In this document: positions 47,055 to 58,186 of the stretch, one piece after another | How the letters are laid out: each line of letters begins with the position of its first letter | Numbering within the stretch: the first letter of the stretch is position 1 | Assembly: GCA_003260075.1 (NCBI GenBank) | Contig: QLIY01000323.1 | Span: 86,450 to 150,449, forward strand | Length of the DNA stretch: 64,000 nucleotides | Direction: 5' to 3' | DNA from: Phallusia mammillata | Taxonomy: Eukaryota; Chordata; Ascidiacea; Phlebobranchia; Ascidiidae | Made by a program: the position numbers and the translations under genes | Notes under the pieces: model-generated | What the model saw: only the letters and a program-made list of their open reading frames with translations | Told to the model about the DNA's origin: nothing | Database searches by the model: none

Positions 47055-48629
47055 TGATTTCTATAGTTGTTGGCAATTTACTTTCGTTCCTTTTTTTGAT
47101 GTGTAGTGTTTTATTCACTTTGTTTTGTAGCATTAAACGCGGCTTAATATTTTTTTGAACACGTTACGTCTCTTCGTCACCTTTTAATTTAAACTATTCT
47201 CAAATGAAACAATGAGTGAATTGCGCCTTAATTAAGGGGTACATTTGAACTTTAACTTTATCAAAGAAGATATTTTGCTTAGTTTGGTTGTAGAACTGTA
47301 ACGAGAAGGGTTATCGACCTTGTTGCATTGTCGCACCACCGAGTAATAATAGGCTATGCCAGGGGTTCCCAACCAGGGGTACTCGTACCCCTTGGGGGTA
47401 CGAGATTGAACATCAAGGGGTACGAAGATCCTTGGGCCACAGAGCACCATTTCAAAAAGATTTTACAGTACAGTTTTATTTTGGAATTGTAAATGATATT
47501 ATTACTGTCTTTGCTTTAAAAAAAACCAATTATCTACAAATAATTGTTTAAAAACAAGCCTCATTGTCTCATAACAATGCAACAAATATCTCACTGAAAA
47601 GTGACAAACAAAATAACTGACATTTAATTTCTTTTTTGATTTTTGCATTTTTGTGTGAAATACCGCTTTAACGTTTAATTGAGCTATAAGATCAATTTGA
47701 TTTAGCAATATATATCTGAAAAAATCCATCAGAAATTTTTGGGGGGTACGAAGAAGGCTCTGACCTGACAAAGGGGTACGAGCAGCAAAAAAGGTTGGGA
47801 ACCCCTGGGCTGTGCCTATTTGTTGATTACCTTCTGACTGAGGAATACCATGGTATGGCTTGCAATTGTCGTTGATAGGTTGATGTCCTTCGTTACGTGT
47901 CAGTCAATAAGTAGGTTTCGACTAACAATTCCTATGCACTATCTTCTCTATTTTGGTACTTTTTTAGGTTAATTAGGCAATAAATCAAGAAATAACATTT
48001 TTTCAACACAAATTTATGCTTTAAATTTACCACAAGTTTCAAAGCGGAAAGAAATATTTTCATTTCCCTAGTTAGTCGGTTCTCCAGAATATGTTTAGTA
48101 TGATGTAAATGTAACAGAAAAAAACTGTTTTTTTAAAACATACATTACACTATTTTAGTTTGTCAAAACAGCATTCTTATGAAATAAGTTTGTGACGTAA
48201 CCAGTGTCAGTGTTTTCGAAGAAGCGCTAGTGAAGTAAATTATTTCTATGGCACAAACAAAGTCAGAGCGGCAGTGTAGCGATCGGATGATGGATGCTGG
48301 GTGTCTCGAAAATATACCTGTCTCTGTTCTTGGGAAGTACCTACCACCTGTGGTTTGCTTGGTTCTTTTGTTTTTAGTTACGGAACAGACGAACATTATT
48401 GAGTCAAATCTAGCAATAAGTCATTGGCCAGTTTTTGCTCTTTTACAAAACCACGCAACATTTCTTTGTGTTTTTACTACTTCCTTTGTAGTGAACCCCA
48501 GCGTAGCTTGGTGATATGCGATTTAAGCTGTAATGGATAATGAAACCCTCGGCCATAGCAATATTTTGACATCTGTACAGCCATTGGGATAGCACACCTA
48601 AAAGAAACCCGATTTGGAATCTTACTGCA
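47055..48629. other. Intergenic, includes a hAT MITE
   Basis: No gene recognised apart from the element at 47360-47807. The 88-codon ORF at 48248 has no family features. Confidence 0.6.
47360..47807. mobile_element. hAT-type MITE, CAGGGGTTCCCAACC family
   Basis: A 448-bp element. The ends CAGGGGTTCCCAACC and GGTTGGGAACCCCTG are perfect 15-bp inverted repeats. The 8-bp flanks are GGCTATGC (47352-47359) and GGCTGTGC (47808-47815). It shares its subterminal sequence with the 45009 element. Non-coding. Confidence 0.92.
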
Positions 48630-51600
48630 ATGAGTGCAGAGAGTCGACAGGTTAGTTTATGTTTAGTTTATATTAAAAGCGCTACATGGAATACAGAACA
48701 TACCTATTTTGTATACTTATTGACATAAACATTTTACTTGTATTTAATCTTGAGGAATAATATTGTCATTGAAATATATGAAAACATTGTACCAAAATTT
48801 AAAAGATTTAAAAAATATTTTAGGCTCCATTATCATCAAACACAACTTCTTCTGGTGGTAAACTTTCGTTCACTAAGATGCTTAGCAATGACCGTTCAAA
48901 TGAGCCATCCAGAACGAGGTCCGTCCAGTTGGAAGGCTTGCCAGTTTTAAAGAAATCTAAAAACAAAAAGCATGATAAAGCAATGATGCAGGAGGCGCAG
49001 AAGAGAATTGCAAAAAGCAAAGAATCACAGGACAGACAGTTGGACCTAAGTCGACTAGATCTAATAACTTTGCCAGTTACCATCAAAGATTTGTCACACC
49101 TTTCCGAGATATACTTGTATAAAAACAAACTGACAAAGGTGCCAGAAGAAGTTGGGTGCCTTATTAATTTGTCCACCCTTGCGCTGTATGAGAATCACCT
49201 CACCACCTTGCCATCTACTTTACAAAATCTAAAACTTGTAAAGATGCTTGACTTAAGGTAAGTGGTTGGTATTGTATGCAATTTCAATTGGCATGTTTTC
49301 GACTTTAAAGCATATTTTGTACCGCAAGCTAAAAACAGACCATTTCCCTTACCCAACATGTGTACAGAGATTTTTGACACCAGTATATTTTGAAAACGAA
49401 AACACCTTTGCTGATCACCATGATTTGACCTGTAATTGAATGTTTATGTATGTTTTGCTATATGTTGGAGGCTCCATTTCTTGACATTCATTAAAACCAC
49501 CTAATTTACATTTACACTACAGGCACGTGAAACATGGGCTTCCCTTTTGTAAATGCATTTAATTCTGTAATATGGATTTGCATGTTTTTGTGAAACACTT
49601 TATTTGGTACTGACTAACGATTTGGTTTCAAGATACATTTTCAAAACAAAATTGTTTTGTCCGCAGGCACAACAAGTTGAGGCAAATTCCACCTGTTGTT
49701 TATCATATGAGATCACTGCGCAAGCTGTATCTAAGGTTCAATAAAATTTCCACCATAGATCCTGCCATTGAACAACTTGAAAATCTTGAGCAACTTATTA
49801 TTCGGGAAAACAAAGTGAAGGAAATTCCGGCTGAAATAGGTGAAAGGCACTAGGCAGTTTGTCAGTAAAGCAGTGCCCCCTATACTAACTGCTGTGATGG
49901 TCCATTAACTTTTGTAGTGTGTGGGTGGTTAACTGCAGTAAATTCCCAACATTAGTTCCTGTGGCTTCCGACTACTCTCATTTTAAAAGAGAAAAATTCA
50001 TTTCTCACAGAGGTTTAATGTGCTGCACAGCCAACCATGTCAGAACATCAGGGGCTGCAAATATTTTACAAATGTATATACTTGGTATTTAACAGTCATA
50101 AACCTCCAGACAAACACCTCATTACATACATTCTTATTCCACAGGGAAATTGTCGCAACTGGTAACGATTGATGTGTCCTACAATGAACTTGAATCCATC
50201 CCTGATGAAATTGGTCAATGTCGCCTCGTTACATTCCTTGATTTACAATACAATCGACTAACTGTTCTTCCTGAATCCTTAGGTAAGTCTAAAATGTGTT
50301 TTGGTGTTTATTGTAGTTGTGTTGAACTAATAGTTAATACAGTTTACAACATAGCATGCATAAATTCCTGTAAAACTTATGTAAAAATTCACTTTCAAAG
50401 TAGTCTCTCTTCCAAAAGGAAAATGGTTCATTTAAGAAATAGTTGATTGGCTAAAGCTCATTACTTTGTTTTCCACTGGGTTCGGTAGATAAAAATCTTT
50501 GAATGCATTTTGTAAGTTGCAGTGTATGCTAAAAGCATATAGTTTGTGGCTGTTTCGTGGGTTTTGATTGGCAAGGAATCATGCTAAAGGTACAAAGGCT
50601 AGCATTACATCTTTGTGTTTCACAGGAAATTTGGTAAAGCTCAGCAGGCTAGGTCTCAAGTACAACCACCTCATTGGCCTGCCTCGATCCCTTCAAAACT
50701 GTGTCCTACTTGATGAACTTAATCTGGAAAACAATGACATTGAAGCCCTTCCTGATGTAAGTCTATGATTTGTTAGATAAAATGACAGCAGTTTAAAACA
50801 GTAAAAAAATCAAAAAATGGATTGTTTGTTATTTCATTTTTTTGTGCAACAAAATGGTACGCTTTTCTGGACAAACGTTTTATTTTTTTAGGGTTTTCTA
50901 ACAAGTCTTACGAACCTGAACAGCTTAACGCTTGCAAGGAACAAGTTTTCCACATATCCTGTTGGCGGACCTTCACAGTTTACATCTCTTGTGTCATTAA
51001 ATATGGAACACAACCAGGTAAACTTATTTTAGACAATAGTATGTTGATAAAAATCTTTGTTGGGCATAGCGTTAATAACAACAGTTTCAGCTTCTACTAT
51101 ACATGCTCCCCATTTGACATTTATTTCTGCCTCTCTTGTTTTGCCTTTACCCTCTGTGACTAATATCCATTTATAGATTGTTATGTTGGTTCTAAGTTAC
51201 ATGCATGACTCAATGAAAGCAAAAGTAAAGACACCACATATATAATAATTGTGTCAACATGTCTACAAAGAAATGAAGCCCATGTCTAACCTTAAACTTA
51301 GAAGTAAATGTTTGTTAGGGATTGGGTTGATGTAATAATAATTTGTGACATATTGTGTTTCTTAAATAACACATACTATATCCTGAGTTGTAATTATATA
51401 TGTTTGCTTGCATCTGTTAAGAACTTGTTGGGATTTATCTCTCACAACATAATGTTGAGCATATTCATGTTTGCACTGCAATAGCATCCATAATGCATGA
51501 GCCACTACTTGTCAATTAGTTGCCCTCTTCTAATTGACAGGTTGACATGGTGCTGTTAACACCAGAGTGGTGTGCTGTGTTTTTTTAATTGCTTCCAGTT

Positions 51601-54600
51601 CACAACAACACAGCATTTGTTCACAAACATACCACAAAACAGTTTAAGCGCCTCTTTTGTGAAATTTATTGTGTGATGTCAAAAAATAAAGTATCTTTCC
51701 AATTATTAAGACCGCTTTTTGAAGGGCATGATTTGTTCCTGATTAATTGCGCTTTGTCTTGTAATCCCTGTGAACTATGCTACGTTTTATACCCAGAAAC
51801 ATTTCTTCTAGCTATAGCCCTACCCAGCAGCACATAATAACAGTGCTTTTCATTAGACTATCTCTGCTGGGTTGTAATTATAATGTAACTATCGGGTTGA
51901 TGACGATACTGTGTCGTCAGTTTGCTTTTATTGGGCTTAATTTGTGAAACTGATTTTGTATTGTGCTCAGTAGTTGTTATAAGAAAGTAATGATGTAGTT
52001 CCGCAAACATTTTTCTTTTTGTAGAAGAATTGTTGTTTTGCATTACATATTTACCGATAAAAATTTGTGTCTAAAATGTAAAATTTCACTAAATTTGTAA
52101 AAAACAACAACATAATAGTGTGCACCAAGTCCTCCTCCTTCTGTACATTTTCCTGTTTTGCACTTTTGGAGCTTTAAACACTATCTTAAATCCCAGTGTA
52201 AATGATTGCTACTAAGCTGTTACTTTAGTAAAACCTTTCCATGCAAACACCAAAGAACACATACTTTTGATTGACAGGTCAGCAGGATACCCTTTGAAAT
52301 ATTTTCACGGGCGAAGCACCTGTCGAAGTTAAACATGCGAAACAACCAGTTAACCTCACTTCCTCTGGATGTGGGGTCGTGGACTAGCATGGTTGAGTTA
52401 TGCCTCAACACAAACCAATTAACGAGACTTCCTGATGATATTGGGGAACTGGAGACATTACAGGTAAACTGCTGGTTCTGGTGTTTGGTTCTTGTGGTAT
52501 ATTGCTGCACCTGCTGTTGCCAAAGCAGCACAATGATGAAAAGATTGGGCAGTCAGGAAATGTGTAACCACATGTGGTCTAATTTAGCTGCAATTACATT
52601 TTCTTCATGATATGCTTTACCACATGGCATTATTGTTAGAATAAAGCAAAGACACATTTTTGACTTTATTCTAAATGACATTAACCTTAAATTGCTGGCT
52701 GGGTAATGGAGATTGAATACTGAAATGAAATATTGCCATATGCTGTATAAAGCCTTTATATATATAGCATATCAAGGTAAAAATTAACTATTGGCGTTTG
52801 AATAACACGTGTACCAAGTGAGCAAACAAAGTCTTTTTGCAAAACTTGCCTTATTTTGAATTAATGTCAAGCAACCAACTCATTGGGTTTGCTTTTTCGT
52901 TTATGTCATTTCAAAAATCTACACCCTTTGTTGGTTTCGACGGGCAGAGAGCAAATAGTGTAAACAAACCAAAAAGCAGCAATGCAGCAGCAAAACCGTC
53001 CCTACCACCCCTTTATCGTGCGGTTTTCTCTATATTTAGCTATAAATAGCTGCAGCTGAGCCGTATATCGCCCGTGTGACGTAATCGAGTCTGCATTGTT
53101 GTGAAACAGGGCGGTTGCCTTTTGCTGCGTTGTTTTGCCCACTTTTGCAAGTGAAAATTCGAGTCGGTTGCCACGAGGAAGTTGTTGTTTGCTGTTTCGC
53201 TTCGAAACTTTGCATGTAGTGTTCATAAATTATTCACCCAGCACGAAAACAGCCGCGAGCTGTGCTGTAATACTGTCTCTGACGTCAACAGTCGGGTGTA
53301 TTGTGACTTCACACGTCACATTTGCGCTCGTGGTAATATATAAAAGAAAACGGGTAAGGGCAGTGCTGCCACGCCACGTTGGAAGAAATAACACCGAAAG
53401 TTAAAAGACTTAATAAGAAGTATAGACGTTTCCTTTTCGCTAATTGACTTTGAAAAGAGCTAGGTAGCTCATTAGGGATTTATAATCAAATTTCAACCGA
53501 CTTTTCATCGATTCAGACCTGCCCTTAGGACTTAAGCGATATTAGACCTGCGTCATTGCCCCTCTCGTCAAAATTGATACAGCCAGGAATCACAGTGCAG
53601 CGCCGTAATGCCCATATGCACTCGGCGCCATTGTCGTTGATTTCACTTTCTTGGTTTAAACACGAACATTGACAAGGCGCGTTCACAGTGCAGACATTTC
53701 CTCTACGTTGGTCTTCGAGCCGTGACGTACATGCAGTTGAATACTTGCTCTCACACAAATGTCGATCACACGAGCACCGTGAATGGCATTTGCTGTTACC
53801 CAGCAGTTCACAGTCAAATGGCTTGTCGGGCGACAGTTTTCGTGGAAGTAGGTTTTTCGCGATCGTCGGAATTTTAAGTGCGTCAGTCGGCAAATGAAGT
53901 TGCTACGAGCCGTTTTTTTCTAGATGACTCCCCGCGGCGAAACTTAATTTGACTTTGTACGTTACCGCATGGGGAAACATATTGAAAAGTTGTAGCAATC
54001 TAATTGTGTACGCCAAAGGCCGGTCAGAAGCCAAAACGTGCCACTAAAACAGCTTCATTGCCAGCTACAGTCATTGGGACTAAAATAGCTCACAGATCGC
54101 TTTCATTTCGCTTTGTGGTGATTCACGTGCTTGGTCTCGAAAATCTCATTGTGTAAAACGGCAATCGCTGGTTCCGCACAGACGCGTGGTTTTGTCGACT
54201 GAAACGGGTTCTGCCGCGTACACAGGGGTGTCTGTTGCGATTTCAGCCTTAAGCCGATACTAGGCACAAAACCGGCGTTGTGCAAACAACATGGATAGAA
54301 TTCCTGCCGCTAGCGTCACCAAGATCTCTCCCAGCTTTTGCCACTTTGGAATTTTGTTTGCTCTGGAGTCGTTGCTTTGCGCGCCACAGTCATTTTAACC
54401 ACCGCACACTGACCCCAAAACACTAATCCTTGAGAAAATGAAATTGAGATTGTTTGAACTATGTTGAAGCCCGCTAAAATTTCTATTAACTTTTAAGCTT
54501 GGTATTTAGTAGGGATGTGTCGTGCATAAGTCCTTTCTCATCAAGCGCAGTTAAAGTACGCTAAACTAAGCATTTGTTATGAAATGACATTTAAATGAAA

Positions 54601-57600
54601 TGTTAGATCAAACATATGCGTAGTTATGATTTCAGAAATCTTCCAAATCTTTTGGTTTGAAGTTAATATTCTCCCTATTGCTCCTTTAGGGCCTTTGATA
54701 AGTGTTCTATCATCGCATCTTTCAGTAGCAGAACCTTTGTGGCTTTTCTCGCCACTTTGGCGTCGCTTGTTGTAGCTCAAATCCCTAATATCGTTTTAAT
54801 AGCTGATCCGATCAGCTTTTAGCCTAATCATGTGACGCATTACGGCCTATTGTTAAGATGGTGACGTCATTAAGTCGACAGTCAACGTGCAAACGAGAAC
54901 GACCAACTTAACGACGAGTGTTTATTCCTTTTGTGACGTCACAATGAAGTAGCGCCTTGGGATGTTTTGATTGCCGAAAGTCGAGACATCGGGTCAATGT
55001 CGTACTGGACTCGAAACGGATTTTCTTTTAATTTGAGCACTGGCCAAATTCAGATAACATTTGCACTCGGCTCAAGCCCGCTGTTTCAATGGGCTACATC
55101 ATCGCCTTTCACGCTTGGGTATTTATAGGCAAAGTCGGTATATTGGGACTGCCTCGTTCCGTAAAATCGTGCCACATTCTTCAACACCAAATACGCAGCA
55201 CTCAGAAAGTACCACCGTGTGTCACACTAAAATCGTTTTGATGTTTTCCGCATAATCGGATTTAATAAACAGTTTTCGTCAAAAAACTCCGTTGGTTAAT
55301 TAAACAGCTTTTTCACTGAACTTTCGACCCTTAATCTCTAATTTCATTAAGCGGCGCTCCCAAGTGCTTTATTGCTTTAGACAGCAGCTGAGTAAGGTCA
55401 ATATTGAGTAGCCCATACATTTTTAATGACACTCAGACAGACTGACGTGTGCAAGCTTATTAGCTTCGCTTGAAAACTTAAATTTGACAATTTGCATCTC
55501 AGAGTTCAGGTAAACAAAGTGGGCCATTCTTTGGCGTTTTTTGCTTTGTTTTTGTTACGATTCATTTGACGTATCACGTAAAATTTTCGGACAATAGTTA
55601 AAGGTTATAGGTGTAAAAAGTCCTTCGCGATTGCACAAGTTTGTACAGTGGAACTTAATTTCATATATTTAATGCGACATACAAGTTCTTTCATCATGGT
55701 TTTACATATGTTTGTGTCACAAAATAAACTGACTACCAGGTTACCGCACACGGTTTAGTATATGTTTATGATATGGTTTACTAACATCTCAAACTGTAGC
55801 GTTCCTTTTATCTGATGTACGTTAAAATTCATTCTGCTTGTTGGCGTTGTTTGCGAGTTGAAATGACGAAAGCTGTGTTGTCTTCAGGTGCTGATGGTAA
55901 GTAACAACCTTCTTCGTCGTATTCCCGGCACCATCGGGAAATTAGTCAACCTCCACTGCCTTGATCTTGAGGAGAATCATCTTGAGTCTTTACCGCCAGA
56001 AATCGAACATCTCACACAGGTATGAACTACACGCGAGGGACAATATACATTGCTGATACATATCCAAAGTATAATTGCATTTGTATATACCAGATAAGGG
56101 TGTTTAACTCAAACCTGCTTACGTGCAACTTTTTATCTTGTTACTCATTGGCGTGCTTACGTTTGACGCGTAAGATTTGCTATTTGCTAAATTAAAAACT
56201 GTGCAATGTATTTGATAGTTTTTTTAGGTGTGAGAATATATTGACTAAAACCTCAAATAAGTAGTTGTCCATTGATGTTTGTTAAAAAGTATAATAATGG
56301 GCTGAAAATCACAGGCGAGATTATGTTGGTGACTACTTTTTAAAATTCTATGTACCATTCTCCCTTTTTATATGTGTTTTTTATTATAATGCGTATAAGA
56401 AAATCCAAACACCAAAGACACAAAATTATTTGGTTTAAAACAGGGGTTCTTAAACTTTTTCGGTCGTGCCCCACTTGACACTATTTATTTATTCTCACGC
56501 CCCCCTAAAAAACGTTAGCACTGATGATGATCAGCAATTTCAAGTTAGTTCCAATCGTTAGAAAAAGCCACTTCAACACTGATGAGTTGCGAAAAAAAGT
56601 GTTTTTGCGCGCGCACAGAGCCACGTTGCCAGTATTCTTGTAAACTACGAGTATGTTGCCCAGAAATTGTTAATTCACTCAAAGTCAAGGCAATCTCTAA
56701 TGCGAAATTGCGAACAAATAAAGAATGTACAGCCGACTATATAGTACAGGGGTCACCAAACTACGGCCCGCGATCCCACTTTTTAGGTTTGCCAAAACGT
56801 ATTGATAACTTTGTTACTGTCAAAAATGAATCTACTCCTTACGAAAGTTTACTGTTACGACATGTAAAATTAATATTACCGACTTTCATAGGAATGCAAC
56901 GCCCAGGATTGATCCAAAGCCAGTTTATTACGTCACAGACAAAACAAAAAGTGTTAATTGTGCGCAAACAATTNGGTTACTTGTGACGTACTATACAAGT
57001 ATTGCTCGTAAGATAAGGCTAACTATGCATTCAACAGTCGCATCACCAGATTTTAAATGGGTTCGTAAAAAGACCATATCTTGGCGCCCCTGTAAAAATC
57101 GCCTCGTGGGCTAAGTTTGAGAAGACGGCACTAGGGCATGTAAACTATGCGGCACGCGCGAATTAGTATTAAACGTATCCGGCCCGCAGTGGAAAAAAGT
57201 TTGGTTAATACAACTGGACATCCATTTCAGAGTAATGAAGCGTTTACTTCAAACAATAAGCTCGAAATCAGCTGCGACACATTATTCCAATGCATTCATT
57301 TACAATTGTTTGCAGGTGAAAACTTTGCAGCCATAATGTGCTGCGCCCCCCTTGCGAGCCCTTCACGCCCCCCTAGGGGGGCGCGCCCCCCAGTTTAAGA
57401 ACCCCTGGTTTAAAAGAATATTTTGCACGCCTCATTCAGTTTTTAATTCTGACCCATCAGTAACACGTTCTCAGGTTGTTGTTTTTTATGTTGCAGTTGC
57501 GCAAGTTGAAGTTGCAGGGAAACCGTCTGACGGTTCTTCCTCGCGGTCTGGGTCATCTCGCCAACCTCACTGTACTGGCTGTCGGCGAAAATCAAGTTCA

Positions 57601-58186
57601 GAATCTGCCCAACGAGATAGGTATGTTCCAAGTTTTCCAGGGAGTGTTTTGTGGAGCTGACGCATAATAGGGTGACACACGTGTCCACCAAAACCGTTAA
57701 CGCGACGATATACATGCGAAATAATTTACCAGAAAATGATTTAAAAAGCCATCATTCGCTTTATTTGTTTTAGTTTTTGCTTTGTCTGACCGCCCAATTC
57801 TGTTTTAACGACCATGTACACTTTTCTAGGATATCGTTTTCTTCGAAACACTGTTTTGCTGTATATGCGGGACTTTTACAGAAACCCGCTTACACTTTGT
57901 TTTCGAATTTGGCCAACAACTGTGTATAGTTCCTTATTTTCAGTTTCGGTTGGCCAATACTCACTCCCTTTATTTTACAGGCAATCTGCAGAGTCTGGAG
58001 GAACTCTATCTAAATGACAACCCGCTCCAAGTCCTACCCTTCGAGTTGGCGCTTTGCACAAAACTCGCTCTAATGTCTGTAGAAGATTGTCCATTGTCTC
58101 AGATCCCACAGCTTGCAGTGGAGGGCGGTCCCAGCACTATTATGCAGTATCTTAGGGTACAGGGCCCTTACAGAACTATGGTTTGA
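48630..58186 (+). CDS. SHOC2: Leucine-rich repeat protein SHOC2 / SUR-8 (10 coding exons)
   Basis: Scaffold that joins MRAS-GTP and the PP1 catalytic subunit; the holophosphatase dephosphorylates the inhibitory 14-3-3 site of RAF kinases. Exons: 48630-48650, 48824-49257, 49667-49839, 50145-50282, 50626-50756, 50892-51017, 52278-52463, 55888-56019, 57497-57620, 57981-58186, giving 556 aa (vertebrate SHOC2 582). A short disordered basic N-terminus contains GGKLSF (residues 18-23), an RVxF-type PP1-docking candidate. About twenty LRRs of the LP.EIG..L..L..LDL type follow, for example [42 protein letters not shown] and [20 protein letters not shown]. The C-terminus VQGPYRTMV is nearly identical to the vertebrate end. 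Introns 7 (3.4 kb) and 8 (1.5 kb) are the largest. Intron 7 has a cysteine-rich antisense ORF and intron 8 a hAT element. Confidence 0.96.
53525..53893 (-). other. Cysteine-rich antisense ORF inside SHOC2 intron 7 (uncertain)
   Basis: An open minus-strand frame of about 120 codons is rich in cysteine (about thirteen), for example [20 protein letters not shown] and [11 protein letters not shown]. Such density over a segment this long is uncommon by chance. There is no ATG at the 5' end, so it would have to be an internal exon. A GCAG|GTCTAA donor-like site lies near its end (about 53551 on the plus strand), and a weak acceptor (CTCGTAG) lies just upstream. I recognise no family. It may be chance. 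Confidence 0.25.
56441..57407. mobile_element. hAT-type element in SHOC2 intron 8, with nested insertions
   Basis: A 967-bp element. Inverted ends CAGGGGTTCTTAAACT and AGTTTAAGAACCCCTG (16 bp, perfect) are flanked by an exact 8-bp duplication GTTTAAAA (56433-56440 and 57408-57415). The subterminal regions contain CCCCCCTA-type segments. Its interior carries at least one other hAT-like sequence (56747 onward) and a degraded terminus near 57115-57133. It accounts for two thirds of intron 8. The long ORF at 56582 spans element junctions and is not a transposase. Confidence 0.9.
56747..57202. mobile_element. Nested hAT-like element (decayed)
   Basis: Begins CAGGGGTCACCAAACTACGG with CCCGCGATCCC and ends in a CCGGCCCGCAGTGGAAAAAA-GTTTGG stretch that matches the expected right subterminal of this type. 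The outermost right bases and target duplication are not recognisable. A single N lies inside (56973). Confidence 0.55.

Noticed and set aside
56582-56986. 134-codon ORF as a possible transposase fragment.
   Set aside because: It crosses the junction between two different hAT elements, includes an N and has no recognisable transposase motif.
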